Positions 12,375-22,206 of a DNA stretch of 64,000 nt are shown in pieces; the stretch's first letter is position 1; each line of letters begins with the position of its first letter. The translations under genes were made by a program, and so were the position numbers. This stretch comes from Takashimella koratensis (taxonomy: Eukaryota; Basidiomycota; Tremellomycetes; Trichosporonales; Tetragoniomycetaceae). Location of the stretch: positions 980,365 through 1,044,364 of the forward strand of contig BCKT01000007.1 in the NCBI GenBank assembly GCA_003116875.1. Direction: 5' to 3'. The notes under the pieces are model-generated. The model was not told the DNA's origin. It made no database searches and saw only the letters and a program-made list of their open reading frames with translations.

Positions 12375-12848
12375 ATGACCAGGAAATTCTCCAAATCAAG
12401 CGGTTCCAGCAAGACAAATGATCCTGTCGAGAACCTGGAGACAGTGATCGAATTTATACGAGATCACGATGCCGAGTCCCTCTCCCAGGAATCCAAGAAA
12501 AAGCTGGACGCCTAGGAAGAAATTCTCACAAATGCGGCTTCAGTTGTCCAGTCCTGCGCCATTCCTACCTCTGAACCTCTCGACTACAGTGACATGGAGA
12601 CAGCCATCGAGGCATTCACGCTTGTCGACAAGGTCAAAGAGGGGAGGGAAATCCGGTCAAAGACGACCGGAAAGGGCTCCCACCACTGACCCGATACATT
12701 TCTCGGCTACTCACTGCGTACACCCCGTCACGATCGTTTTCATTTTCTACGTCTACAATATTCAAACGAAGCTCACCGTCGTGGGACTGATTACGATCTA
12801 TACGGAGACAGTGATGACGAGAACGATGCCGATGACGATGACGATTGA
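12375..12848 (+). pseudogene. broken small helical protein, paralog of the gene at 13552
   Basis: Not recognised outside this locus. From ATG 12375 one frame runs to 12848 but is interrupted by TAG at 12513 and by TGA at about 12687. Coding-like sequence continues in the same frame after both, ending in a strongly acidic tail (GDSDDENDADDDDD). It aligns with the intact protein at 13552: NDPVENLETVIEF matches NPDESIEAMISVV, and EEILTNAA after the TAG matches ENVLTNGI. In that alignment the TAG sits where the paralog has Tyr. It is most simply a recently decayed copy. Stop-codon readthrough is an alternative the sequence cannot exclude. Confidence 0.6.
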
Positions 12849-13551
12849 GTGAGGCAGCCGAAACGATGGATGTGAATACGATACGCATGCGAGGCGGAGG
12901 CACTTCGGATGTGAAATGTGGTCAGGAGCGAGAAGTGGGCAAGGAAGTTCCGTGTGTAGTCTCGGTCGGTGCACAAGTGTATTTCAAATAACAGTCTGTA
13001 GCTCCACATTCCTCTGTCTGACCCTCTCGGCCAGCCCCAGACTCGCTTAGGAAATACTCTGGAAGAACTACGACATGCACAGATCCATGGCCACTCAGAA
13101 CCCTGGGTCAGGTAAAACCGCGGACGCACCATTGTAGTCTACGGATCCGAGACCTCTGAGGTTTTTACCGATAGAATGATTACCGTTTCGGCTTTTATCG
13201 TCCGCACGAGAGGAGGAAGTCTCACATTCGGCTTATTCCACCAGGAAGTCAAGATTGACCGAAGACAGCGGACCTTTTGCTTCCGCCGCCCATGTTCAGA
13301 ACCCGCGCTGCTCCGACGAGATATGCGGACACGCATGGGGGATCAGAGAGTATGGAATGTGAATCTTTCGCGGCCGAACTCGGGCGAGGTAGACGAACAT
13401 TAGCAATGAAAACTAAAGGGAAGGAAGCTGGTTGCGTGAAGCGGGGTGTCATAGAAGGGGCATACCTGAATATGCAACTAACTTAGGTCGAACTCCTCAC
13501 AAACGGGAGTTTTATTCGACTGTCATTCCACCAAACAATACTGTACGCATC

Positions 13552-13920
13552 ATGTTTCGCTTCAAACCCAGTTCCCGCAACCTGAAGACGAGTCCGACGG
13601 CAGCGACCAACCCCGACGAATCTATTGAAGCCATGATTTCGGTCGTCACTGAGCTTCAAGAGTTCGGCGTTTCGTCCCTCGCTGCTTATCATCCCGACGA
13701 ACAGATGCAATACGAAAATGTTCTCACGAACGGGATCAAGGCTGCCGAGAAGAAAACAAAGACTGCGTCTTGCGTGGGCGGGCACGACTCTGAAGTCTTA
13801 AAGGAAACGCTCAAAGAGGCGAGGAGGATTGTGGAGGACTTGAAGGAAGCGATCAAGGGCAGAGACGAAACGACATACATACCGTCTCCGTACAACTACA
13901 ACAATTCGACAAATTCGTAG
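13552..13920 (+). CDS. small helical protein of local paralog family
   Basis: An intact single-exon frame of 122 aa with no recognisable domain, signal peptide or membrane segment. The middle (residues 25-105) is predicted mainly helical, rich in Glu, Lys and Ala, and ends in a low-complexity Tyr/Asn/Ser tail. It is paralogous to the broken gene at 12375 and more distantly resembles the protein at 21715 (shared pattern: ISV, an Ala/Lys-rich helix, a final charged helix). After its TAG the same frame stays open for about 24 codons, including SDYPDTDYYDE, which recalls the acidic tail of the neighbouring copy. The function is unknown. Confidence 0.6.
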   Translation: MFRFKPSSRNLKTSPTAATNPDESIEAMISVVTELQEFGVSSLAAYHPDEQMQYENVLTNGIKAAEKKTKTASCVGGHDSEVLKETLKEARRIVEDLKEAIKGRDETTYIPSPYNYNNSTNS

Positions 13921-15065
13921 ATGCGGACCAATACTCGTCACACAGCATTGACCCTTTCTGATTATCCCGACACTGATTACTACGACGAAGCCTCTCGCCA
14001 ATGATGAAGACCATAAATGCAGCACTGCGACTGCGTACGAGAACATACTGTAGCCAAAGCGCTCAAGAGGGGATGTCGAGGACGCCAGTACAGGGACGGG
14101 GGAGGGAGTGGTGATACAGTGCACAGTCTGTTTTGCCCCGCATGTTTCCGTATGCAATTCCATCTTTCCTCCTCATCATGCTCTCCACTCCCTCACGATG
14201 GTAATTCTTTCCATGTCCAACGAGTTCACTACCTGGCTGTGCTCCACGCACCGTGCTTTCCACCGTACATGCCTTTCCCTTAGCATATGAGTTGACCAAT
14301 TTCTCACAGAAAGGGGGGATTTTCCTCGCGTCCACTCTGCAACGTCCGAGACCCCCAAAACCCCCCTCGCTGACCCCGTGCAAATTCGTCTAAAGTCACA
14401 ACGAAGCCCATGTCTCATCCTTTCATTATTCTCCTCATCCCAACCCCTCGGCGGTCCTTTCACTGCCGATCGCTTGGCGGCGTTTAGGATCGACGGTGGT
14501 CGGAGGTTGCGGACGGACCATGCGCTGTCTGAGTTCAGATTTGACAGATAAGAGAGCCGCTGGCCGGACGTTGGCCGCGAAATGAGGGTCCCAGATGGGT
14601 CGCCGAGGACGAGCGGGGTCTGAGTTGAAATGAGCGGGGCAGAGGGAAGGTCAAGGGCCGTGAAGAACCGCCGAGAACCGCGAACTGCGGACTAGTGAGA
14701 GGGCGGGGGAAGGGGGGGGGGGGGGGGGTTGTGGGGGGCGGTATTCAGCGGCGAAGGCGACCGGGAACCCTTCACAAATCAAAGGATGGGGGGATTGAAG
14801 AGCAGCATGGGCGAATTCGTTCGTCGTCGTCTAAGCTATTGCGTGCTGAAGAGAGCTTGAGTGGTCATGCAGAGTCACGAAGGCGCACAAGAAAGGATGG
14901 TTAAGCTAGAGAGAGGGAGGGAAGGGTGGTCGCATGTCGCATGGAGGGGAGGGGAGGAGGAGTGGTGAGAAGCTACAGGTGAATCCAGAGATAAAATGGT
15001 TCAAGTTGCAGTTTGCTCAGTAACTATTCTTCTCTGACACCAATCTCCCATACCATCTTCCTCCA
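13921..15065. promoter_or_regulatory. upstream region of the 301-aa gene with shared promoter block and G tract
   Basis: No gene. At 14494-14540 there is a block around CGGACGGACCATG followed by GTCTGAGTTC, and at 14558-14582 a second block (GGCCGGACGTTGGCCGCGAA). Close relatives of both occur upstream of the gene at 17023, and of the first upstream of the gene at 21715. A 17-base G tract at 14712-14728 follows. A TATA-like GATAAAAT lies at about 14990, 76 bp before the start codon. Confidence 0.5.
14712..14728. repeat. 17-base G tract
   Basis: A pure G run within a longer G-rich segment, about 340 bp upstream of the start at 15066. Comparable tracts precede the genes at 17023 and 19841. Confidence 0.85.
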
Positions 15066-15971
15066 ATGCCGCCTCGAGAACCCTCCTCTGATCTCAGCGA
15101 CGACGCCAGAGCTCAGCTTGAAGCCTTCGTGAGCGCCCACAGAAAAGCATTCTGGAACAGCAAGAAAAGCACATTTTCGCGCGGGAGTGTCCGCAAGGAA
15201 TCGCTCAAGGACTGGAAAAATGACGAGTTGTGGACTGGAAAACGCTCATGCGAGGCGGCGCTACAATACACTTCTACCAGCTTCGAAGCGAGGGAAATTG
15301 TGGTCCCGAAGTACCCCCGAGGTGCGAATCGAAGGATCCAATATCTCTTGAACACAATCACGGACGAGATGAAAAGACGATCGCTCCCGGCAGGCTCGGT
15401 GTCGAAATCTGCGAACTGCATTGTCGTCGCCGCGTCCGCCCATGGCTCAGCCCAACAAGATCCAGACGAGGAGGAACGCTCGCCCGCGACATCTTTCGAC
15501 GTTTGCGACGACCCGATGTTCACGCCCATTTCCGAGACGCCGGTTTCGACTCAGGTGACAGCACTTTCCCCTGCCGAGCAGTCAGCGGAGGAGGACTTCG
15601 ACAAAGCCAGCTTCGAGGAAAACTTCCAGTCAGCAGTTACCTACTCGCTCAACCGGGGCCAAAAGATCACTGATTTTCTCAGATCTCAAGGTGATGAGAA
15701 CGCCCAGCTGAATTACCTTGCCTCGGTGTCCGGAAAGTCAAAGATATCTGACGAAAAATTGATGGTCTGGCACGATGACGTTCATTTCGCACTCACCCTC
15801 CGTCAAATGAAGATTTCCAGCGAGGACGACAACGATTCCGACTGTCGCAACTCGTTTTCTCGAACCATCACCCAAATGAAAGAGGTCAGGACGACCCTGC
15901 AGACCGCTGTGAACAATCGAAAGGCTTCAGCCACTCAGGCATCCGACATCTCGACATCACTGACGACTTGA
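15066..15971 (+). CDS. lineage-specific helical protein, 301 aa
   Basis: Not recognised. A single-exon frame encodes 301 aa without signal peptide or membrane segment. The N-terminal third is basic (KAFWNSKKSTFSRG region), the centre is acidic and Ser/Thr-rich (about residues 130-180), and the C-terminal third is helical. The frame ends at TGA 15969-15971. A typical intron (GTGAGT donor near 15985, CTGACAG acceptor near 16031) lies just downstream and, once removed, continues the same frame for about 40 codons with an Asp-rich stretch. So it is either a 3'-UTR intron or a second coding exon behind an in-frame stop. It shares upstream blocks with neighbouring unknown genes. Confidence 0.6.
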   Translation: MPPREPSSDLSDDARAQLEAFVSAHRKAFWNSKKSTFSRGSVRKESLKDWKNDELWTGKRSCEAALQYTSTSFEAREIVVPKYPRGANRRIQYLLNTITDEMKRRSLPAGSVSKSANCIVVAASAHGSAQQDPDEEERSPATSFDVCDDPMFTPISETPVSTQVTALSPAEQSAEEDFDKASFEENFQSAVTYSLNRGQKITDFLRSQGDENAQLNYLASVSGKSKISDEKLMVWHDDVHFALTLRQMKISSEDDNDSDCRNSFSRTITQMKEVRTTLQTAVNNRKASATQASDISTSLTT

Positions 15972-17022
15972 CCTCCAGACACACAGTGAGTTCCAGAGCT
16001 GAGAGCTAGCGTTTACATGAAAACTGACAGATGTTCAGATATACCACAACGAATCACGACCGCGAATGCTGGATATTGCGACGACGCATGGATACAAGGC
16101 GATGACAAGGATCTCGACACTCGGAACGATGTTACAATGACAATCGGGGAACGAAGATGAGGACGACGAATATCGAGGATTTCAGCAGGGGGAGTACCTG
16201 GAGGGAATAGAGTCTTGAGTGATAGAGGGGAGAAGGTACTGAAAGCGATGAAAGAGACATACAGTAGCCTTTCAGGGCCTCGTTCATTCCAAGTCCCCAC
16301 ATCCAATCATGTACCCATTTTTTTGCATTGTAATGTACAGTCATCTGTGAAAACATGTATTGTGTTGTGCTTGACGCTCTCCGCTTTTCTGACTGAACCC
16401 CTCCCCGCAGCCGTAGCTTATCTCGGCCTACCTGGGGGGGTTTAGCACTCGGCCGACACCAATTCTTTCAAGCACGTTCCGGAGAAATCCTTGACCGCTC
16501 CTTTCACGGCCACATTTGTCCGGGGTGGTCAAAGTATCGGTCGGACCATGTAACGTCTGAGTTCGACTATTGGCAATTCGGCAAATGCTCGCCGGATGTT
16601 GACCGTGAAGCACGAGCTCCGGCCCTTGTCGGACAAGGAGATAGTAGGTCGAGTTGACCATTGCATACCGTCTAGGACCGCACACTGGCGTGAGCGTCGG
16701 CTGTTGTTGGAGGCCCACAAGGGAGGGTCCCTGAGGGGGGGGGGAGGGGGGGCGAGCACAAATGAGAAGGCGTTTGGGAGGAAAAGAGCAAGATCCCACT
16801 CCAATTTCAAACGCAGCTTATGGAGTGAAAGTTTATACTATTTAAAAGACCATGTTTTGGACCATGGTCAATTTGTCCTCTTTCCTTCTGAACTCCCTCC
16901 ACTCTATACCATTTCTGTTCCTCGCCCTCATCATTCCAAACTCTCTTTTGGACGAAGCTACAAGCATGTCATAGGAAGACGGCAGCCTTACGAAGAGTGA
17001 TCTCACACTTGCCGAAGACACC
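15972..17022. promoter_or_regulatory. intergenic with repeated promoter blocks and G tract
   Basis: The left part holds the downstream intron and 3' region of the 301-aa gene. At 16522-16565 the block CGGTCGGACCATG followed by GTCTGAGTTC recurs, and 16587-16610 carries the second block (GCCGGATGTTGACCGTGAAG). A G-rich run follows at about 16733-16752. A TATA-like TATTTAAAAG lies near 16842, about 180 bp before the next start codon. Confidence 0.5.
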
Positions 17023-18281
17023 ATGCTCAGAGACTTGAAGGAGGATATCGATCGAGTTCGTGGCAGACTGATCGGCAAATCCAAAACGTCTGGATATCTT
17101 GCGACGGCTGCGGGGTCGGGTGCGTCTGAGCCGCCTGAACCACCTGAACCTCCTGAGCCGCCTACATTGGTTGGACTGTCCAAGTCTGCCAGACAAAAGC
17201 AACCTGCTCAGAGGACATACCTTCGAAGTCGCCAAAATGAAACAGGCTACCTGGATGATCTGGCTGCGAGACTCGCAAAGGCAATCGATTTGGTGGGGAG
17301 GCATGGCCGCAACGCGGGCACGATTGCAACAGGCTCCAAAACGCTTTCAACCGCAAGGGACACGTTGATATCCCTCAAAAAAAGTGTCGACGTCGTCAGA
17401 GAGGAATCTCTGTTGACACGCAGCGGTACAGCCGCCGAAACACCTTCCAAGGACGAAGGAAGTGTTGCGGAGAGTCGTTCCTCAACCACCTCCCGAGTCA
17501 CCAAGGTCATCAAGCGTACCAACGCGAGAACAACTGCTGTGCCCCAGTCGAAGAAAATGCAAGCTCTGAGTTCAGGATCGGGGTTCAACACTGGGAGCAG
17601 CAAGGTCAAAAAACACTACAAAGGCAAGTCTTTCGGCTTTTTTATCTAGTCATCGACTGACAGCAGGGGTCACAGAGCGTGGGAGCCCTTGGCAATCCAT
17701 TGGCGTCGAGGATGGATCTGACTCATGACCCTTTCTCGACTCCGATACTCGAAGGACCGGGACACAACTACATGCAAACGCAGACGGATTTATCTGTCCA
17801 TTCAGTCTACCCGTCGATGTTGGAGTCGTCTCACAACCTTTCCTATCAGCAGCAACGACCTGAGACGTTCGCCGAAGCGGGAAACACTGGACAGCCAGGA
17901 TTTTCGGCAGAATTTGGCAATCCAATCGCACCGATGATGACATCAGTCTACGATCCGTCCTCGCCTCCTCCGTTCACAAGTGACATCCCCTTCGACCAGC
18001 AACTGCTCACAGTTGAACCCATCACCTCAACGAACGAGACGATGAGGAATACGTCCCCTCAACAATTTTCACCTCACCAGCTCTTAGGGGCGGGATGCAG
18101 CTTCGATCCATTGTTCCCTGGCGCATGGTTGGAGTCTCCTGTTTTTGATCTCCAGCTCTCGAACCAGGGCATGGAGTGGCAAGGAGAGAATGAGGAAGGA
18201 GAGGCGACCGAAGACTTTTCGAAACCAGTCATGGATCCGACGGATCAGAGCTGGGGGCAAGGTTACGGAGGACAAACTTAA
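17023..18281 (+). CDS. lineage-specific protein, probably two exons
   Basis: Not recognised. The first exon, from ATG 17023, encodes a helical, basic region with a Pro/Glu repeat (four PPE units near residues 35-47). A stop at 17647-17649 is best avoided by an intron whose acceptor is the CTGACAG near 17666. A donor at AAG|GTCAAA near 17606 restores frame with the downstream frame at 17670-18281; a stronger-looking GC donor (AAAG|GCAAGT) does not. The second part is Pro/Gln/Ser-rich and low in structure. Joined, the product is about 390-400 aa. If unspliced, two separate frames of 208 and about 200 aa remain. Cytosolic or nuclear location is likely since no signal peptide is visible. The function is unknown. 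Confidence 0.5.
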
Positions 18282-18797
18282 CGCTCGTCATTTTGAGACT
18301 TGTTCGCGTTCTTTGCCGTTTCTCCTGCACCGGCGCTGCACGGAACGCCGAAACAAGCCCTCCCCGAATCGATTCCTATGGCTTTTACGACTGAACGAGA
18401 TTTTCCTGACGACGGCTGCGACTGGACGACTCTTGTGACCGATTGCGACTCCACTGTGGCGACCGAATGCATGGCGACGACGACGACGACAGCAGCGACG
18501 ACGATGGACACGATAAGGAGAGACTGTCAATTGAGATGGAGCTTGTTGGGAGAAATGGATGACCGCGGCGGGCAGAGGACGATGGTGAGGCAGGAGTTAC
18601 CTCCGTGACTTGGGAGGATGGGTTTGCTTTCAGTACTTGAACCTCCAAAACCACAAAAAATATGACAAAACCCAAACGACCCAAAAAATCACAAAACACC
18701 AAAACACCAAAAACAACCCCACTTTCAACCACTTGTCGATATACAGTATTGTTTCTCAGAGGCTATACACGCGCCTTTTGTAACATGTTCATAGTGT

Positions 18798-18840
18798 ACT
18801 TTGTTCATAGTGTAACATGTGAATACCAGTCCAGTCGTCC
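18798..18840. repeat. 3' flanking repeat, copy 1
   Basis: ATAGTGTAACATGTGAATAC followed by CAGTCCAGTCGTCC is repeated at 20858-20893, preceded in both by ATAGTGTACTTTG and by an A/C-rich segment. Both copies lie downstream of cluster genes, suggesting that the 3' ends were duplicated along with the genes. Confidence 0.85.
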
Positions 18841-19068
18841 CATTGCTCTGTCTTACCTCTCAAACCTTTCTTTCCTCCGTGTCTCTGCTCTCTGACAAGC
18901 ACTGATGCACCTGTGGCCACCGACTCTTTGTGCTACTGAGAGTTGCTAACCTGCAATCACCATATGGTACACACTTCTATGACTTGAAGCCCTATGACTT
19001 GAAGCCCTCTTCAGTCTTTGTAGCAACGCATGTCTGGGGAGGGGGGAAAGGGGGATGGGTTGGGAGGG

Positions 19069-19071
<3 letters not shown>

Positions 19072-19112
<41 letters not shown>
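19072..19112. repeat. 41-base G tract
   Basis: An uninterrupted G homopolymer preceded by G-rich sequence from 19037. It lies about 730 bp upstream of the start at 19841. Exact length is likely unreliable in sequencing. Confidence 0.9.
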
Positions 19113-19840
19113 CGAGGGCAGCAGTTGGCAGTGGGCCATGGGCAGTCGGTTCACAGTGTCGACGCCGATGTCGAAAGAGGCAGTCTTAGATTTCCAATTT
19201 CGACTCAACTCTCTCCGCGAACCGAGCACGCAAGGTCTGACTTTGTATTTTCTACTCGAAGGCAGTTGCCCGTATCTTGGCCGTCACGCAAGAACTCAGA
19301 TTTAACAATCCCATATCTTCCAGATCTTAGCCGGTGCAAAAGCTGACTTTCGTCCACCTTCTATCCTACTCCGACATTGGCCGTGGAGATTGAAAGGACA
19401 GGTCGGGGCAGGTCAGCTTTCAGTCCGCCATTCGTCGGTTGTAGAATACTCGTTCACTCACAGACCGCCAGTTGCCGTGACGGACCGGTGTTGTTCGAAG
19501 TCCAGGAGGAGGGTATTAGTCAGCAGAGCGGAGAAGAGAGGGGGCGGAAGGTGAATGTGTTCAGACGGGGGGACTTGAATATGCGGAAAATCCGTGAGAC
19601 AAGGGGAAGCTTTCGACTATCGAGAGCACACTTAAATGGCGGAGTTACAACTTATTGCTGGAAGTATGCGAACAGAGAGAAACAAGGTCTCGATAGCAGG
19701 GAGAAACAGCATGGGGGAAGGAGGGGAAATGATGAGAAGATATAAAACATGGCCCAGTAGAGTGGAATGAATTGTCTCTGTCCCCCAAGCTCCTCACTTC
19801 GGTGGTCGACAGTCGACTTCTCTGCAACACCCCAAGCACC

Positions 19841-20656
19841 ATGACCGACTCATCAAGTGTGCAAACCGAGAGCCCAAGCAGCAAGACCATTCAGAAGACT
19901 GCGAGCAAGGCTCTGATTATCAGTTCCTACAGCGGACATGGACTGCCTACCTATGTGACCCGATACGACATTGATACGTCAGCTTTGGAAAAGGAATTTG
20001 AGGAAACTCTCAAGCACTTTGTCGACGGCAAAGCTGCGTCCAGATTTTTTGAGGGCGACACCAAAAAGGCTTCGAAGTGCGAGGAGGACATTACCAAAGG
20101 CATGAAGGCATTGAAAAAGTACAACGACGAGAAATCAGCAGCCTCTGGCACATTGGACAGCAAATCGAACCAATCATGGCCGAGGGGATCATTTCACAGA
20201 CCGCCTTCGAAGTCGTCGAAGACCAAGAAAGGCAAGAAGTGAGTCAAGATTTGGCTTGCCAAGGATTCGGCTTCCGAGGAGCTCCGAGTGAACGCCCGAG
20301 TTTCGGTCAAAGCAACTTCACCCCGACCGTCACCCTACTCTCGGCAAAGCCCATCTTCGCCGCCCCTTGCGCTCGATTCGACTCGATTCCACATTACTGC
20401 TGTTCGACTTACGACTGAGACTGGACCACCGCTGAGACTGAATACTACTGTACATGACAACGACGACAACGACGACAACGACGACGCAAACGAGAACGAG
20501 ATTGATGAGTACGATGTCAACGACGATGACCACGAGGACGGGGGTGACGATGACGACGTAACGGGAGTTTACGAGAAGTCCGACGGCGAGACGGAGAGGC
20601 TGAATATGTGGAGTGCTGGAAGAAAGAGAAACCCCGAGTCTTCGACGAAGGGCTAG
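19841..20656 (+). CDS. small helical protein with in-frame acidic C-terminal extension
   Basis: Not recognised. From ATG 19841 the first segment encodes 133 aa: a Ser-rich N-terminus, a helical centre (LEKEFEETLKHFVDGKAA) and a basic tail (KSSKTKKGKK), stopping at TGA 20240-20242. The TGA lies inside a perfect donor, AAGAA|GTGAGT. The same frame is open from there to 20656 and encodes an Asp/Asn-rich acidic tail (DNDDNDDNDDANENE). Splicing from 20239 to the AG at 20349 would keep frame and remove the stop, though that acceptor is weak and the intron (111 nt) rather long. So the gene may make a short form when the intron is retained and a long acidic form when spliced. TATAAAA lies 100 bp upstream. 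Confidence 0.5.
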
Positions 20657-21714
20657 GTGTTGATTGTGTGATAGGGTGAAGATGTGTCTGCTTTCGATAC
20701 CTAAAACCAAAACCACCAAAAAAACCACAAAGCACCGAAACTCCAAAAACATCATCAAAACTCCAAAGACAAAAAAAAACAACTTTTCCCTTTGCGCTTG
20801 TTTTACACCCCAGGCTATTTTCGCTCTGGTCGTACTTTGTATATAGTGTACTTTGTCTATAGTGTAACATGTGAATACCAGTCCAGTCGTCCACCTCCTC
20901 CGTCCCCTTCTGCACATCCTCACGTCCTACTTCTCTCCCTCTCCTTCTCCGTATAGCGTTGTGGCACGTTCCCCTCAACTTTCATCCTCCTCCCGGCCCA
21001 GTCTCTGCGGAGCACTCGGGCTCACTCGAAGGCGACACAAAGGTAAGCCAGGTCGGCCGAAAGTCCCCCGATGCAAGAGGACACGGAGGAACTGTCGCCT
21101 TCGACGTGCGTACCTCCTCTGCGGTCGATCTAGCGGACGGACCTTGCGGGATCTGAGTTTTGGTGGGATCTTCACTGTGCGCTTTTTCACAAAACTCCGC
21201 ATGGCCGTTTCCCGATGTAAGAAGGCGATTTGGACATGGGCGAACAGGCGAGGAGCACCTTGCCTTCCAGGTGGCTGATTCAGTAGCCGACTGGGGATGG
21301 GCGGACTGCTTGGGACCCGTCGATAGCCGTCGTCTGCCGTCTCGGGCCGCGAGCTGACGAAGACTCCAGGGTGGGTACTGTAGAAGGTGTCGGCGGCGGC
21401 TGCCGACTATGCGGAGGAAGTGGGGAGCTGGTCGGGAATGTTTTGAAAGTGCCGGTGTGAAAGGTGAGGAAGGCGAGGTGGATTAAACAAAGGGGAAGAG
21501 GAGGAAAAGAAATGACGTATTTGACTTGTTGGCGGCTAGCAAGGCTGGGATAGAGGTGGTGAAAGCCACGATGTCGGTGTGAGGAAAGATATACAAGGGA
21601 GGGGGAGAAGTTCAACGAAAGGCCATTGACAACAATTTCATCTTCTCTTTCTTGACATCCATCTCTCTTACCGCATATACTATCGATCCTGCGCGAGACG
21701 ATACTCAGAACCAC
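20657..21714. promoter_or_regulatory. intergenic with 3' repeat copy 2 and shared promoter block
   Basis: 20700-20895 is an A/C-rich segment plus the 3' flanking repeat also found at 18798. At 21121-21160 CGGACGGACCTTGCGGGATC with following TGAGTT matches the promoter block found at 14494 and 16522. A TATA-like GATATACAAG lies near 21588, about 125 bp before the next start. No gene here is supportable. Confidence 0.5.
20853..20893. repeat. 3' flanking repeat, copy 2
   Basis: Partner of the repeat at 18798-18840, with the 34-base core preserved exactly. Confidence 0.85.
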
Positions 21715-22206
21715 ATGGCTGAGACAACCAACCAACTCATCTCCCCCACGAACGCTGCGCGGGAGGTCATCAGCGTTATAAAAAAAGGCCGCCCCAGCAA
21801 CTCCTCTCAGCTCTTGTACCTCCAGGGTCGCAAAGAGGAGAGGCTGGCAGAAATGTCGTTCATCCTCAAAGCCGCCATCTCAGAGGCCAAAAACGCCGTT
21901 CCTTCGAGCTCGATCCTTGGCCAGTTGGACTTCTCAGCCTCGCAAATTCTCGACCCAGATATTGTGAAGTATAGCGAGATGGTCTTGCAGGTCATTGAGG
22001 AGCAGCAGAGGCAGGCGCAGCTCGTTTCAGAAAGGTCTAAAGTTCGGAGGCGTCTTCGTCCCGCTCGTCCCGCCGCCGGCGTCGTCAGACCTGACAACCC
22101 CTTCAACTTGCGAGAGCTTGCAACATTCTTGCAACACATGACCAGCGTTCCACGAAGCATGACGACATTCATACGATTGAACCACGGCGCCGCGACTGAC
22201 GACTGA
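21715..22206 (+). CDS. small helical protein of local paralog family
   Basis: Not recognised. A single-exon frame encodes 163 aa, starting at the ATG of MAETTNQLISPTN; codons upstream in frame have no better start. It is mostly helical with charged segments (GRKEERLAEMSF, VIEEQQRQAQ), followed by an Arg/Pro-rich linker (RRRLRPARPAA) and a final helix. The pattern resembles the 122-aa protein at 13552, suggesting distant paralogy, but the match is weak. After its TGA the same frame stays open for about 100 codons into unpromising sequence. The upstream region carries the shared promoter block. Confidence 0.6.
   Translation: MAETTNQLISPTNAAREVISVIKKGRPSNSSQLLYLQGRKEERLAEMSFILKAAISEAKNAVPSSSILGQLDFSASQILDPDIVKYSEMVLQVIEEQQRQAQLVSERSKVRRRLRPARPAAGVVRPDNPFNLRELATFLQHMTSVPRSMTTFIRLNHGAATDD

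Larger units (their letters stand above)
18282..19840. promoter_or_regulatory. intergenic with GAC-repeat remnant, 3' repeat, G tract and TATA
   Basis: 18460-18540 contains a (GAC)n run that reads as poly-Asp in one frame and resembles the acidic exon near 20460, perhaps a relic coding end. 18640-18840 is an A/C-rich segment followed by a repeat shared with 20840-20895. A 41-base G tract occupies 19072-19112. A degenerate version of the shared promoter block lies near 19220-19290. TATAAAA at 19741 lies 100 bp before the start codon at 19841. Confidence 0.5.
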
